From positions 1,746,001-1,810,000 of the forward strand of contig NZ_CP029556.1 of assembly GCF_003293695.1 (NCBI RefSeq): 64,000 nucleotides of DNA. Direction: 5' to 3'. A program made the position numbers and the translations under genes. The notes under the pieces were generated by a model, which made no database searches, was not told the origin of the DNA, and worked only from the letters and a program-made list of their open reading frames with translations. Each line of letters begins with the position of its first letter. Position 1 is the stretch's first letter. This stretch comes from Lysobacter oculi. Lineage in GTDB: Bacteria > Pseudomonadota > Gammaproteobacteria > Xanthomonadales > Xanthomonadaceae. This document shows, in pieces, positions 38,264 to 49,061 of the stretch.

Positions 38264-39745
38264 TCAGAGTCCTTTCGCCGCCTGCGCCACCGCGCGGAAC
38301 AGCGCGCGTCCCTTGGCCATCGTTTCCTGCCATTCCGCTTCCGGGTCGGAGTCGTGGACGATGCCGGCGCCGGCCTGCACGTGCAGCCGCCCGTCCTGGA
38401 TCACCGCGGTGCGGATCGCGATGGCGGTGTCGGCATCGCCGTTCCATGCGATGTAGCCGACCGCACCGGAATACACGTTGCGCTTGACCGGCTCCAGGTC
38501 GCGGATGACTTCGAGCGCGCGGATCTTCGGTGCGCCCGACACGGTGCCGGCCGGGAACGCCGCGCGCAGCACATCCATATAGGTGAGCCCTTCGCGCAGC
38601 CGGCCGGTGACTTCACTGACGATGTGCATGACGTGGCTGTAGCGCTCGATGGTGAAGCTGTCGCCCAGCGCCACGCTGCCCGCCTCGCTGACGCGGCCGA
38701 CATCGTTGCGGCCCAGGTCGATCAGCATCACGTGTTCGGCGCGTTCCTTCGGGTCGGCCAGCAGTTCGGTTTCCAGCTCGGCATCGCGCGCGGCTGTGTC
38801 GCCACGCGGACGGGTGCCGGCGATCGGGCGCACGGTGACTTCGCTGGCGTCCAGGCGCACGAGGATTTCCGGCGAGGAACCGACCACCTGGCAGTCGCCG
38901 GTGTCGAGGAAATACATGTAGGGCGACGGATTCATCGCCCGCAGCGCGCGATAGACATCGACCGGGCGTGCGTGGAACGGCACCGACAGGCGCTGCGACA
39001 GCACCACCTGGAACACGTCGCCGGCGCGGATGTAGTCCTTCACCTGGCCGACCGCTTCGATGAAACCTTCGCGGGTGAAGCCGCTGGCGAAGTCGGCTTC
39101 GTCCAGCACCTTGCCGTGCAGGGTTTCCGGATAGCCGCTGCCGGCCTGGCGCAGGCGGTGCACCAGCGCGTCGAGCCGCCGTTGCGCGCGGGCGTAGGCA
39201 TGCGGCGCACCGGCTTCGGCGTGGACGATGAGATAGAGCCGGCCCTTGAGGTTGTCGAAGACGGCCAGCTCGTCGCTCTGCATCAGCAGGATGTCCGGCG
39301 TGCCGAGTTCGTCGCGCGGATGCGGGGTGGCGAAGCGCGGCTCGATGTAGCCGATGGTCTCGAAGCCGAACCAGCCGACCAGCCCGCCCGCGAAACCCGG
39401 CAAGCCCGGCACGTCCGGCACGCGCTGCGCGGCGCGGATCGCTTCGACCTCGGCCAATGGGTCGTCGACGTGGCGACGTTCCACTTCCACGCCGTCCTCG
39501 CTCACCCGCAGCTCGAAGCCGTGGAAGGCGTACACGCGCCGTGCCGGCAGCCCGATGATCGACCAGCGCCCGAAGCGTTCGCCGCCTTCGACCGACTCGA
39601 ACAGATAGCTGTGCGGGCCATCGGCCAGCTTCAGGTAAACGGAGAGCGGCGTGTCCAGGTCGGCCGGGACTTCGCGGACGACGGGGATGAGGGTGTGGCC
39701 TTCAGCGGCCAGCTGCTGGAACGTGTCTTCGGAAATCACGCGCAT
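38264..39745 (-). CDS. trpE: Anthranilate synthase component I
   Basis: This 493-residue enzyme converts chorismate to anthranilate. The chorismate-binding core is clear in the C-terminal half ([44 protein letters not shown] and YSGAVGYI). The N-terminal part has the Trp feedback region typical of TrpE. The ATG is the first that gives family length. A possible Trp-rich leader peptide and promoter lie directly upstream, so expression may respond to tryptophan supply. Confidence 0.97.
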   Translation of the reverse strand: MRVISEDTFQQLAAEGHTLIPVVREVPADLDTPLSVYLKLADGPHSYLFESVEGGERFGRWSIIGLPARRVYAFHGFELRVSEDGVEVERRHVDDPLAEVEAIRAAQRVPDVPGLPGFAGGLVGWFGFETIGYIEPRFATPHPRDELGTPDILLMQSDELAVFDNLKGRLYLIVHAEAGAPHAYARAQRRLDALVHRLRQAGSGYPETLHGKVLDEADFASGFTREGFIEAVGQVKDYIRAGDVFQVVLSQRLSVPFHARPVDVYRALRAMNPSPYMYFLDTGDCQVVGSSPEILVRLDASEVTVRPIAGTRPRGDTAARDAELETELLADPKERAEHVMLIDLGRNDVGRVSEAGSVALGDSFTIERYSHVMHIVSEVTGRLREGLTYMDVLRAAFPAGTVSGAPKIRALEVIRDLEPVKRNVYSGAVGYIAWNGDADTAIAIRTAVIQDGRLHVQAGAGIVHDSDPEAEWQETMAKGRALFRAVAQAAKGL

Positions 39746-39836
39746 TCTCGGTGGGCAAACGGGAGGGACGACTGGGGGCTGCGGGCCACCATCGCCAGTT
39801 GCCGTTGCCAACGATTCGCGCGATTGCGAGGTTCAT
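39702..39836 (-). CDS. Possible trp leader peptide (44 codons) overlapping trpE
   Basis: An open frame starting [13 protein letters not shown] has Trp codons at positions 14, 16 and 17 (WRWW). It reads over the trpE start in another frame and stops 41 bases inside trpE. Its ATG lies five bases after a -10 box, so the message would be nearly leaderless. Clustered Trp codons just before trpE are what a trpL needs. No terminator with a T-run is visible between them, so a classical attenuator is not shown. Coupling by ribosome stalling over the trpE start is an alternative. Confidence 0.4.
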   Translation of the reverse strand: MNLAIARIVGNGNWRWWPAAPSRPSRLPTENARDFRRHVPAAGR

Positions 39837-39841
39837 GCCGG

Positions 39842-39870
39842 TATTTAGCCACAAGCCGCCCATCCTTCAA
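39842..39870 (-). promoter_or_regulatory. Candidate promoter for the trp operon
   Basis: On the minus strand TTGAAG, 17 bases and TAAATA form a plausible sigma-70 promoter overlapping the stop codon of the lipid kinase gene. Transcription would start at or next to the ATG of the Trp-rich short frame. The -10 box is weak (three of six). Confidence 0.4.
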
Positions 39871-40841
39871 AGCGGCGAGGCCCCGGGTCGCTCGCCCCAG
39901 GCCGCGTTCGACAGCAGCAAGGAGCCTTCCGGCAGGTGCATGCGCAGGCGGCGCGGCACGCAGTCGATGCGGAAGCCGGTGGCCTGCATCGGTTCGCCGT
40001 CCAGGTTGAGCGTGAGCGGCACGGCCGGCGCGATCTCCAGCCATGGCAGGCGCCTGCGCAGCGCGACGCGATCGAGCGCGGCTTCCTTGCCTTCGGCCAG
40101 CACGGTGCCGAGCGTCGCGGCAAGTTCGCCGTCGAGCGGCGGGATCACGGTGAGGTCGAGCAGGCCGTCGTCGATGACGGCGTCCGGGCACAGCGCCTGT
40201 CCGCCGCCCGCCTGCCGGCCATTGCCGATGCCGAGCGCGATGAAGTCGCCCTGCCATTCGAAGCCGGGCCCACCCAGCCGCGCGTGCTGCGGTTCGATGC
40301 GCCCCAGCTTGCCGAGCCCGGTGACCACATAGGCCAGGCCACCGAGCAGGCTCTTCAATGTCTCGTGCGTCTCAACCGTGACCTCGGTGCCGAAACCGCC
40401 ACTGGCGAGGTTGGCGCACCAGTGTTCGCTGGCGTCGTCGCGGATGCGCAGCAGGTCGATGGCGCGTGGATCGCGCTCGCGGACCATCTGCAAGGCGGCG
40501 AGCGGATCCGTCGGGATGCCGGCGGCGGTCGCGAAATCATTGGCCGTGCCCAGCGGCACCAGGCCGATGGCCGGCAATGCATCGGCATCGCGGCCGTCGA
40601 TGCGGGCCAGCGCGGTGGCGACCGCGCTCAAGGTCCCATCGCCGCCCGCCGCGATCACCGTGTCGACGCCCATCGCCAGCGCTTCGTGGACGAAGCGGAC
40701 GGCATCGCCCGCCTCCCACGTCACCCGCACGTCGAGCGGCATGCCGGCTTCGCGCATCGCCATGACCGCCGCACGCAAAGCGTCGTCGGCCGCGGCCTTG
40801 CCGTTGAGGATGAGCATGGAGACGGAGGGCGGCGCGGACAT
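39867..40841 (-). CDS. YegS/diacylglycerol kinase-like lipid kinase
   Basis: This 324-residue kinase of the diacylglycerol/sphingosine kinase fold has the nucleotide loop [17 protein letters not shown], the [16 protein letters not shown] motif and the C-terminal beta domain with [15 protein letters not shown]. Bacterial YegS enzymes phosphorylate lipids such as phosphatidylglycerol or diacylglycerol at the membrane. It lies just upstream of the trp operon on the same strand, but the trp promoter seems to sit at its 3' end. The true lipid substrate is unknown. Confidence 0.9.
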   Translation of the reverse strand: MSAPPSVSMLILNGKAAADDALRAAVMAMREAGMPLDVRVTWEAGDAVRFVHEALAMGVDTVIAAGGDGTLSAVATALARIDGRDADALPAIGLVPLGTANDFATAAGIPTDPLAALQMVRERDPRAIDLLRIRDDASEHWCANLASGGFGTEVTVETHETLKSLLGGLAYVVTGLGKLGRIEPQHARLGGPGFEWQGDFIALGIGNGRQAGGGQALCPDAVIDDGLLDLTVIPPLDGELAATLGTVLAEGKEAALDRVALRRRLPWLEIAPAVPLTLNLDGEPMQATGFRIDCVPRRLRMHLPEGSLLLSNAAWGERPGASPL

Positions 40842-40904
40842 GGGCGCACGCTAGCGGCAGGTACCCCGGTTCCGCGTGAAGCCGGTCATCAAACGGTCAC
40901 GCTT

Positions 40905-41000
40905 GGCCCGGAGCATGGAAGGCCATAGCCAAGGACGAAACGCGGAGGACGGAGCCTCCAACATTTCCCCGACCGGTGCCGAAAGGCGCCGGTTTTTCTT
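40905..41000 (+). ncRNA. Candidate small RNA with GGA motifs and its own terminator
   Basis: Six GGA triplets lie between 40,910 and 40,953. One is in AAGGACG and one in the loop ACGGAG of a hairpin with stem GGAGG/CCTCC. A strong plus-strand terminator follows. No plus-strand gene explains the terminator: the flanking genes are both on the minus strand. GGA in hairpin loops is the binding signature of CsrA/RsmA. The 5' end is not defined, and no good promoter was found. Confidence 0.3.
40973..40999 (+). terminator. Orphan intrinsic terminator on the plus strand
   Basis: CCGGTGCC pairs with GGCGCCGG (one T-G pair) around a GAAA loop and runs into TTTTTCTTT. It lies in the gap between two minus-strand genes, so it ends an unannotated plus-strand transcript. 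On the minus strand there is no T-run. Confidence 0.8.
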
Positions 41001-41005
41001 TGCGC

Positions 41006-41686
41006 TCAGCGCGTGGCGGCGTCCACGGCGGCCTTCATGCGGGCCACGATGTCGCGGTAGTCGGGCTGGCCGAAGATGGCCGAACCGGCGACGAAGGTAT
41101 CCGCGCCGGCGGCGGCGATCTCGCCGATGTTGTCCGGCTTCACCCCGCCATCGATCTCCAGCCGGATCGCGCTGCCGGACGCGTCGATGCGCTCGCGCAC
41201 GCGGCGCAGCTTGTCGAGCGTGGACGGGATGAACGCCTGCCCGCCGAAACCGGGATTCACCGACATCAGCAGCACGTAATCGAGTTGGTCGAGGATGTAA
41301 TCGAGCACCTCGACCGGCGTTGCCGGATTCAGCACCACGCCGGCCTGGCAGCCCAGCGACCTGATCAGCTGGATGCTGCGATGGACGTGGCGGCTGGCTT
41401 CCGGATGGAAGCTGATATGCGTCGCGCCGGCCTTGGCGAACATCGGGATCAGCGCATCCACCGGCTCCACCATCAGGTGCACGTCGATCGGCGCGGTGAC
41501 GCCATGCTTGCGCAGCGCCTCGCAGACCAGCGGCCCGATGGTCAGGTTGGGCACGTAGTGGTTGTCCATCACATCGAAATGCACCCAGTCGGCGCCGGCG
41601 GCGAGCACGTTGTCGACTTCCTCGCCCAGCCGCGCGAAATCGGCGGACAGGATGGACGGGGCGATGACGGTGGACTGGCGGCTCAT
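41006..41686 (-). CDS. rpe: Ribulose-phosphate 3-epimerase
   Basis: This 226-residue TIM-barrel enzyme interconverts ribulose-5-P and xylulose-5-P. It has [33 protein letters not shown] with the metal ligands, [24 protein letters not shown] and [11 protein letters not shown]. All catalytic and metal residues are in place. Its ATG overlaps the stop of a DnaJ-like gene as ATGA, so the two are co-translated. Confidence 0.97.
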   Translation of the reverse strand: MSRQSTVIAPSILSADFARLGEEVDNVLAAGADWVHFDVMDNHYVPNLTIGPLVCEALRKHGVTAPIDVHLMVEPVDALIPMFAKAGATHISFHPEASRHVHRSIQLIRSLGCQAGVVLNPATPVEVLDYILDQLDYVLLMSVNPGFGGQAFIPSTLDKLRRVRERIDASGSAIRLEIDGGVKPDNIGEIAAAGADTFVAGSAIFGQPDYRDIVARMKAAVDAATR

Positions 41687-42024
41687 CGGCGCTTTTTCCT
41701 CAGGATCTGGATGCGGTCGTAGGCGGTGTTGATCTCGCGCGCCTTCTTCTCGGCCTGCGCGCGCAGTTCGGGCGCGGCGTCGGCGTACCTGTCGGGGTGG
41801 TATTGCGAGATAAGGCGGCGGTAGGCCAGCTCGATCTCGGCGTCGCTGGCTTCGCGGGTCAGGCCGAACACGCGATACGGCTGCTGGCGCGCGCCCAGGC
41901 CGAACCAGTCGGCATCGAAGGCATGGCCCACCAGCACGCCAATGGCGAGGCCGAGCAGCGGATTGCCGCGCAACAGCAGGATGCCCGCGATGGCGCCGAG
42001 CAGTTTTCCGTACCAACGTTCCAT
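41683..42024 (-). CDS. Short membrane-anchored J-domain protein
   Basis: This 113-residue protein has an N-terminal hydrophobic segment ([20 protein letters not shown], then [11 protein letters not shown]) and a C-terminal J-domain with [20 protein letters not shown] and the essential HPD in SQYHPDRY. It resembles the ends of DjlA without its central TerB domain. It would recruit DnaK to the inner membrane face. It is coupled to rpe by ATGA and diverges from purC. Confidence 0.88.
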   Translation of the reverse strand: MERWYGKLLGAIAGILLLRGNPLLGLAIGVLVGHAFDADWFGLGARQQPYRVFGLTREASDAEIELAYRRLISQYHPDRYADAAPELRAQAEKKAREINTAYDRIQILRKKRR

Positions 42025-42082
42025 CGGCCCAGTTTACCCGCTGGAAAGCCGTAAACTGGCCGCCCGCACAGGAGCTCAGCGC

Positions 42083-42979
42083 TTGGCCACGACCCTCGTC
42101 CAATCCGACCTGCCCGGCCTCGCCCTGCGTCATCGCGGCAAGGTGCGCGATGTCTTCGACCTCGGCGACGGCCGTTTGCTGATGGTCGCGACCGATCGCC
42201 TGTCCGCCTTCGACGTGGTGCTGCCGGACCCGATCCCCGGCAAGGGCGAGATGCTTACGCAGATCAGCAATTTCTGGTTCGACCGGACCGCCGGCCTCAT
42301 CCCCAACCATTTGACCGGGGATGATGTCGCTTCGGTGTTGCCGGCGGGCGTGGATGCCGCGCTGTACGCGAAGCGCGCGGTGGTGACGAAGAAATTGAAG
42401 CCGGTGGCGGTGGAATGCATCGCGCGGGGCTACATCATCGGCAGCGGCTGGAAGGACTACCGCGCGACCGGTGCGGTCAGCGGCATCCGCCTGCCGGAAG
42501 GCCTGCAGCAGGCGCAGCAGCTGGCGGAACCGATCTTCACCCCTTCGACGAAGGCGGCGGTCGGCGACCATGACGAGAACATCGACTTCGACACCGCCGT
42601 CAACACGGTGGGCCGCGAGATGGCCGAAGCCGTGCGCGGCGCCACGCTCCGCCTCTACACCTTCGCGCGTGACTACGCGGCCGAACGCGGCATCATCCTG
42701 GCCGATACCAAGTTCGAGTTCGGCACCGACGAGGACGGCACGCTCTACGTCATGGACGAGATGCTGACGCCCGATTCCAGCCGCTGGTGGCCGGCCGACG
42801 AATACGCTGTCGGCAGCAGCCCGCCGAGCTACGACAAGCAGATCGTCCGCGACCACCTGGAGACGCTGGACTGGGACAAGACGCCGCCGGGCCCGCGCCT
42901 GCCGGCGGATGTCATCGAGCGCACCCGCGCGCGTTACGCCGAGGCGCTGGAACGCCTGGCCGGGATCCGGGTCGACTGA
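42083..42979 (+). CDS. purC: Phosphoribosylaminoimidazole-succinocarboxamide synthase
   Basis: This 298-residue SAICAR synthetase joins aspartate to CAIR in purine synthesis. The ATP loop [47 protein letters not shown] and [12 protein letters not shown] are all present. The family N-terminus and AGGAGCT six bases upstream show that translation starts at TTG. The length matches the yeast ADE1-like branch rather than the shorter E. coli form. The next gene starts one base after the stop. Confidence 0.96.
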   Translation: MATTLVQSDLPGLALRHRGKVRDVFDLGDGRLLMVATDRLSAFDVVLPDPIPGKGEMLTQISNFWFDRTAGLIPNHLTGDDVASVLPAGVDAALYAKRAVVTKKLKPVAVECIARGYIIGSGWKDYRATGAVSGIRLPEGLQQAQQLAEPIFTPSTKAAVGDHDENIDFDTAVNTVGREMAEAVRGATLRLYTFARDYAAERGIILADTKFEFGTDEDGTLYVMDEMLTPDSSRWWPADEYAVGSSPPSYDKQIVRDHLETLDWDKTPPGPRLPADVIERTRARYAEALERLAGIRVD

Positions 42980-42980
42980 G

Positions 42981-43469
42981 ATGCCGCGCATCGCCGACAC
43001 CGCCGAGCGCGCGATCGACCGCTGGTTCGCCAGTTATTCCGGCGACCATCGCAACACGCTCAACCAGTGGCTGCACGTGGTGTGCGTGCCGCTCATCCTG
43101 TGGTCGGTGATCGCGCTGCTGTGGTGCATCCCGGTGCCGGGCACGCTGTTCGGGCCGGGCGCATTCGCCGCGCTGGCGATGTTCATGACCTGGTCGTTCT
43201 ATTACCGCCACTCTCGCACGCTCGGCATGGGCATGCTGCTGTTCTTCGTGCTGATCTCGTGGACCACGCGCTGGCTGCATCTTGAACTCGGCGGCGCGGG
43301 CCTCGCCAAGCTGGCGCTCGCGGTGTTCGTGGTGGCGTGGATCGGCCAGTTCATCGGCCATCATTTCGAAGGGCGGCGCCCGTCCTTCCTCACCGACATC
43401 ACCTATCTGTTGATCGGCCCGGTCTGGGTGCTCAACAAGCTCTACCGCACGCTCGGCTGGAAGTACTGA
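42981..43469 (+). CDS. Mpo1/DUF962-family membrane protein
   Basis: This 162-residue protein with four hydrophobic segments has the family pattern [21 protein letters not shown], then [20 protein letters not shown] near the C-terminus with its conserved His residues. Yeast Mpo1, of the same family (formerly DUF962), is an iron-dependent dioxygenase acting on 2-hydroxy fatty acids. Bacterial members are little studied. It lies between purC and an EamA transporter; the stop codon overlaps the next ATG (TGATG). Confidence 0.88.
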   Translation: MPRIADTAERAIDRWFASYSGDHRNTLNQWLHVVCVPLILWSVIALLWCIPVPGTLFGPGAFAALAMFMTWSFYYRHSRTLGMGMLLFFVLISWTTRWLHLELGGAGLAKLALAVFVVAWIGQFIGHHFEGRRPSFLTDITYLLIGPVWVLNKLYRTLGWKY

Positions 43470-44356
43470 TGCACGGCGAGCTCGGGCGGCGCGACCTGGC
43501 GCTGCTGCTCGCCGTCTGCCTGGTGTGGGCGCTGAACTTCCTGATGTCGGCGCTTGGCCTGCGCGAGATTCCGCCGTTCACCTTCACCCTGCTGCGTTTC
43601 GCGATCCTGCTGCTGGCGCTGGTCGCCTTCATGAAGCGGCCACCGGCTGAACAGTGGGGACGGCTGGCGGCGGTGTCGCTGCTGGTCGGCGTGCTGCATT
43701 TCGGTTTGAGCTTCCTGGCGCTGCGGCTGTCGGGCGACCTGTCATCGCCGGCCATCGTCATGCAGAGCTATATCCCGATGACGACGCTGCTGGCGTGGTG
43801 GTGGCTGGGCGAGCGCTTCCGCTGGTGGACCGGCGTGGCGATCGCGCTGAGTTTCGCCGGCGTGCTGGTGCTCGGCTTCGACCCGCACGTGCTGTCGCGT
43901 CCGATGGCCTTGTTCACCATGCTGCTCTCGGCGCTGGCGCTCGCCATCGGCACCATCTTGATGAAGGGGCTGCGCGGCATCGACATGCCCAGCCAGCAGG
44001 GTTGGATGGCGGCGTTCAGCCTGCTGCCATTGCTGCTGGTGAGCCTGTGGCTGGAACCGGGCGCGCTGGCCACGCTGCCGCAGGTGAGCGCGGTCGCCTG
44101 GGCGGGTGCGGCGTATGCGGCACTCGCCTCCTCGCTGCTCGGCCATGGCATCTATTACATGCTGGTGCAGCGCCACCCGATGGCCGTGATGATGCCGTGG
44201 TTGCTGCTGGTACCGGTGTTCGCGGTCGCCTTGGGCATCATGTTCTGGGGCGACCGGCCCGGCACGCGGCTGTGGATCGGCGGCGCGATGGTGCTCGGCG
44301 GCGTCTTCATCATCGCGGTGCGGCAACGCTTGAAGGCGCAGGCCGCGAAGGCCTGA
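43469..44356 (+). CDS. EamA/DMT-family transporter
   Basis: This 295-residue protein has ten predicted helices in two EamA repeats. The first is LLLAVCLVWALNFLMSALGL to about residue 140, and the second starts near residue 150. The family includes exporters of amino acids and metabolites (RhaT, YdcZ, O-acetylserine exporters). The start overlaps the stop of the Mpo1-like gene (TGATG), so the two are coupled. Substrate cannot be predicted. Confidence 0.9.
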   Translation: MHGELGRRDLALLLAVCLVWALNFLMSALGLREIPPFTFTLLRFAILLLALVAFMKRPPAEQWGRLAAVSLLVGVLHFGLSFLALRLSGDLSSPAIVMQSYIPMTTLLAWWWLGERFRWWTGVAIALSFAGVLVLGFDPHVLSRPMALFTMLLSALALAIGTILMKGLRGIDMPSQQGWMAAFSLLPLLLVSLWLEPGALATLPQVSAVAWAGAAYAALASSLLGHGIYYMLVQRHPMAVMMPWLLLVPVFAVALGIMFWGDRPGTRLWIGGAMVLGGVFIIAVRQRLKAQAAKA

Positions 44357-44385
44357 GCCGAAGCCGCATCACCCCGGCAACAACG

Positions 44386-45648
44386 TCAATCGCGCGAAAC
44401 GGCCGCCCGCTTCGGCAGGGTGATGCGCAGCCAGACATAGCCGGCGATGGCCGCGCAGACCGAGGCCGCGAGGATGCCGAGCACGCTTTCGCCCAGCACG
44501 TCGCCGTCATCGCTATAGGCCAGGCCGGCGATGAACAGGCTCATGGTGAAACCGATGCCGCACAGCAGCCCCAGGCCGACCAGCGCGCGGCCGTTCATGC
44601 CCTCGGGCATCTTCGACAGGCCGGTCCATTTGCACAGCAGCGCGGCGCCGATGATGCCGATCGGCTTGCCGACCACCAGGCCCAGCGCGATGCCGAGCGG
44701 CACCGGGTCGAGCGCGTCCTTGAGCTTGATGTCGCTGAGCATCAGGCCGGCGTTGGCGAAGGCGAACACCGGCAGGATCAGGTAGGCCACCCACGGGTGC
44801 AGTGCGTGTTCGAGATGTTCCAGCGGCGAATGCTCGACCGCGTCATCGACATCATTCCAGCGGTCGTAGTGCGGGATCATCAGGCCGGTGATGACGCCGG
44901 CCAGCGTCGCGTGCATGCCCGACTTCAGCACGCAGACCCAGACCACCACGCCGAGCAGCAGGTAAGGCGTGAGCGCCATCACCCGCCGGCGGTTGAGCAT
45001 GTACATCACCGCGACCGCAAGGCCCGCCCACAGCAGCGCCGTCATCGACAGGCTGGCGGTGTAGAACAGCGCGATGATGAGGATGGCGACCAGGTCGTCG
45101 ATCACCGCAATGGTCGAGAGCAGCAGCTTCATCGACGCCGGCACGCGCGAACCCAGCAGCGACAGGATGCCGAGCGCGAAGGCGATGTCGGTCGCCGCCG
45201 GAATCGCCCAGCCCTGCATCGCGATGGGATCGCCCCGGTTGACCCACCAGAACAGGATCGCCGGCACCGCGACGCCGCAGATCGCGCAGACCACCGGCAG
45301 GGTCACCTGCCGCAGCGTGGAAAGCTGGCCCGAGAGCGCCTCGCGCTTGATCTCCATGGCGACCAGCAGGAAGAAGATCGCCATCAGGCCGTCGTTGATC
45401 CACAGCAGCAGCGGCTTGGCGATTTCCAGCGCACCGACCTTCACCGCCACCGGCAGGTCGCGGAAGCCGTCGTAGGCTTCCTCCAGCGGCGAGTTGGCGA
45501 AGACCAGCGCCAGCACCGCCGCGATGATCAGCAGGATGCCGCCTGCGGCCTCCAGCCGCAGGAATTCCGTCATGGCGTGGACCGCGCGATGCGGCAGTTC
45601 CGCGACCGCGCCGAACAGGCCGCGCGATGATCCGTGATGTCTGCTCAT
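44386..45648 (-). CDS. nhaA: Na+/H+ antiporter NhaA
   Basis: This 420-residue antiporter exports Na+ or Li+ in exchange for protons and helps pH and salt tolerance. The ion-binding Asp pair is in STIAVIDDLVAILIIALFYT, and other signatures are AIPAATDIAFALGILSLLG and LCGIGFTMSLFIAGLAY. About 12 helices are visible. It converges with the EamA gene 29 bases away and stands alone on the minus strand. Confidence 0.96.
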   Translation of the reverse strand: MSRHHGSSRGLFGAVAELPHRAVHAMTEFLRLEAAGGILLIIAAVLALVFANSPLEEAYDGFRDLPVAVKVGALEIAKPLLLWINDGLMAIFFLLVAMEIKREALSGQLSTLRQVTLPVVCAICGVAVPAILFWWVNRGDPIAMQGWAIPAATDIAFALGILSLLGSRVPASMKLLLSTIAVIDDLVAILIIALFYTASLSMTALLWAGLAVAVMYMLNRRRVMALTPYLLLGVVVWVCVLKSGMHATLAGVITGLMIPHYDRWNDVDDAVEHSPLEHLEHALHPWVAYLILPVFAFANAGLMLSDIKLKDALDPVPLGIALGLVVGKPIGIIGAALLCKWTGLSKMPEGMNGRALVGLGLLCGIGFTMSLFIAGLAYSDDGDVLGESVLGILAASVCAAIAGYVWLRITLPKRAAVSRD

Positions 45649-45736
45649 GGACCGATTGTAAGCGGCGACCGCGCACGCGCAGCCCGGCGGACGCCACCCG
45701 CTGCCATCCGCATGGCGCTACGCCTGGGTGGATGCG

Positions 45737-46426
45737 TCAGGAACAGCCCTCGACGTAATCCGCGTACGGCGGCACGCCGACGCGCCATTCCTTGACCTTG
45801 GCACCATTACCCTTGCCATCGGTCTCGAAGATCAGCACGCCCTTGCCGCCCGATGCATCCTTGATCCGCAGGTATTCGCCATCGGTGTACTTGTGCGGCT
45901 GCGCCTCGACGCGGCCGGCGTAGAGCTTGGTGATCTCGGCCTTGCCCATGCCGACCTTGCCGCCACCCGGCGCGGCGAACTTGGCGTTCTCCACGCCATA
46001 GCGCACGAACTTGCCGTCGCCGATCATGAAATTGAATTCCGAAGGCGTCTTCACCCAGGTCGGGGTCATGAAGTAACAGGTCGGATTGAAGTCCTTGCCT
46101 TCGGTCTTGAGCTCGCCGCCCCAGGCCTTCGCCATGCCATCGGCCGGCGTGCCGAAGGCGACATCGCCATAACCGCTCCACTTCGACAGGTAGAGGTCGC
46201 CATCGGGCGGGGTCGCGGGTGCTTCGGGTGCGGGGGTGATCGGCGGCGTGTTGCCGTCGGTCATCGGCGGCGGTGCGTCCTTCGGGACCTCGGCCGGCGG
46301 AGTGGCGGCATCGTCCGCAGGCGCGGAGGCGGCGGGATCACCGGCAGGCGCACAGGCCGCCAGGCCCAACAGGCAGGCGGCGGCGAGCGCGTGCGGCAGG
46401 ATGCGCGGGAAACGGGGTGCGTTCAT
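45737..46426 (-). CDS. Lipoprotein of unknown function
   Basis: This 229-residue protein has a lipoprotein signal ending LLGLAACAPAG (Cys near residue 25). A Pro/Ala-rich low-complexity stretch runs to about residue 72. The folded domain after it shows YLSKWSGYGDVAFGTPADGM, TCYFMTPTWVK and EGCS at the end. Two or three cysteines could form a disulfide. The ATG was chosen because it starts the signal peptide. No family is recognised. It lies downstream of hmgA on the same strand but 90 bases away. Confidence 0.75.
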   Translation of the reverse strand: MNAPRFPRILPHALAAACLLGLAACAPAGDPAASAPADDAATPPAEVPKDAPPPMTDGNTPPITPAPEAPATPPDGDLYLSKWSGYGDVAFGTPADGMAKAWGGELKTEGKDFNPTCYFMTPTWVKTPSEFNFMIGDGKFVRYGVENAKFAAPGGGKVGMGKAEITKLYAGRVEAQPHKYTDGEYLRIKDASGGKGVLIFETDGKGNGAKVKEWRVGVPPYADYVEGCS

Positions 46427-46516
46427 GGGCAAAGCCTCGCTGGGGAACGCGGGCCACCCTAGCCAGCCGCCGTGAACCGGGCGCGAAACACGCGCGCCAC
46501 GGTTCAATTTCCGGCC

Positions 46517-47866
<1,350 letters not shown>

Positions 47867-47876
47867 CTCGTGCTCC

Positions 47877-48962
47877 TTACAGGACGCCGCGCTTCATCTG
47901 GTCGCGTTCGATCGACTCGAACAGCGCCTGGAAATTGCCTTCGCCGAAACCTTCGTTGCCCTTGCGCTGGATGATCTCGAAGAAGATCGGCCCGAACGCG
48001 TTCTGGGTGAAGATCTGCAGCAGCTTGCGCTGCTTGGTCTCGGGGTCGGCGTCGATCAGGATCGCGTTCCTGCGCAGGCGCGGCACGTCCTCGCCGTGGC
48101 CGGGCACGCGCATGTCGATCACGTCGAAATAGGTGTCGGGCGTGTCGAGGAAGGCGACGCCCGCTTCGCGCATCGCTTCCACCGTGTCGTAGATGTTGTC
48201 GGTGAACAACGCGATGTGCTGGATGCCTTCGCCCTTGTAGTCACGCAGGTATTCGTTGATCTGGCTCTTCTCGTCGCTCGATTCGTTGAGCGGGATGCGC
48301 ACGATGCCGTCCGGCGCGGTCATCGCCTTCGACAGCAGGCCGGTCTTGGCGCCCTTGATGTCGAAGTAGCGGATCTCGCGGAAGTTGAACAGCTTCTCGT
48401 AGTAGTCCGACCACTTCTGCATGTTGCCGAGGAACAGGTTGTGGGTCAGGTGGTCGATGAAGGTCAGCCCGAAACCCGGCGGGTGCTGGTCCACGCCTTC
48501 CAGCGGCAGGAAGTCGGCGTAGAGCGCGTCGTCGCCGTCATCGACCAGGTACAGCATGCAGTCGCCGATGCCCTTGATCACCCGCGCATCGACGGCTTTC
48601 GTTTCCGGCTTGAAGTCGATCTCGGCGCCGCCATTGGCGAGCACGTGCTTGAGCACGTCGGCGGTCGGCTTCTGGAAGCGGATCGCGAAGCCGCAGGCCG
48701 AGGGGCCATGCGCTTCGGCGAAATGCGAGGCGAAGGAATCGCCCGTTTCGTTGAGCAGGAAGGTGATCCGGCCCTGGCGGAACAGGGTGATGTCGCGGTC
48801 CTTGTGCCTGGCCACAGCGGTGAAGCCGAGGTTGCGCAGGTAGCTGCGCATGGCCTCGCCCTGCCCGGCCGGCGCGGCGAATTCGACGAACTCGAACCCG
48901 TTGATGCCCATCGGGTTCTCGAAGGTGGTGACGGTCATGCCGAAATCGGGCTGGGCGTTCAT
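47877..48962 (-). CDS. hpd: 4-hydroxyphenylpyruvate dioxygenase
   Basis: This 361-residue VOC-fold iron enzyme converts 4-hydroxyphenylpyruvate to homogentisate. The iron ligands are a His in [13 protein letters not shown], a His in [11 protein letters not shown] and a Glu in [12 protein letters not shown]. The C-terminal helix [15 protein letters not shown] is typical. It heads hpd-hmgA and is transcribed from a strong promoter containing an inverted repeat, divergently from a MarR regulator. Confidence 0.97.
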   Translation of the reverse strand: MNAQPDFGMTVTTFENPMGINGFEFVEFAAPAGQGEAMRSYLRNLGFTAVARHKDRDITLFRQGRITFLLNETGDSFASHFAEAHGPSACGFAIRFQKPTADVLKHVLANGGAEIDFKPETKAVDARVIKGIGDCMLYLVDDGDDALYADFLPLEGVDQHPPGFGLTFIDHLTHNLFLGNMQKWSDYYEKLFNFREIRYFDIKGAKTGLLSKAMTAPDGIVRIPLNESSDEKSQINEYLRDYKGEGIQHIALFTDNIYDTVEAMREAGVAFLDTPDTYFDVIDMRVPGHGEDVPRLRRNAILIDADPETKQRKLLQIFTQNAFGPIFFEIIQRKGNEGFGEGNFQALFESIERDQMKRGVL

Positions 48963-49019
48963 GGCGGCTCCTGCGGATGCGTGGGGGCGACGGCGCGGAC
49001 TTGCGCGGCGAAGGCGTCC

Positions 49020-49048
49020 GTTATAGTTTCAGATGAAACCATTTTCAA
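49020..49048 (-). promoter_or_regulatory. Promoter of hpd-hmgA
   Basis: On the minus strand TTGAAA, an exact 17-base spacer and TATAAC form a near-consensus sigma-70 promoter (five of six in each box), about 51 bases upstream of hpd start of translation. On the plus strand TATAGT at 49,022-49,027 overlaps it and may be the -10 box of the regulator gene. Confidence 0.8.
49026..49039. promoter_or_regulatory. Probable operator of the MarR regulator
   Basis: GTTTCA-GA-TGAAAC is a perfect 14-base inverted repeat lying wholly inside the 17-base spacer of the hpd promoter and touching the likely -10 box of the regulator gene. A dimeric MarR protein bound here would block both promoters, giving autoregulation and induction by tyrosine-pathway metabolites. 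Confidence 0.75.
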
Positions 49049-49061
49049 GCTGCGGTGCGGT

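Noticed and set aside
40905..41000. Guanidine-II (mini-ykkC) or cyclic di-GMP riboswitch
   Set aside because: The hairpin loop contains ACGG, but it is not a four-base loop, there is no matching second hairpin, and no plus-strand gene follows. The conserved cores of these riboswitches are missing.
40915..41232. Short plus-strand protein frame over the candidate small RNA
   Set aside because: It reads through the terminator into the rpe antisense strand and lacks a plausible ribosome-binding site.
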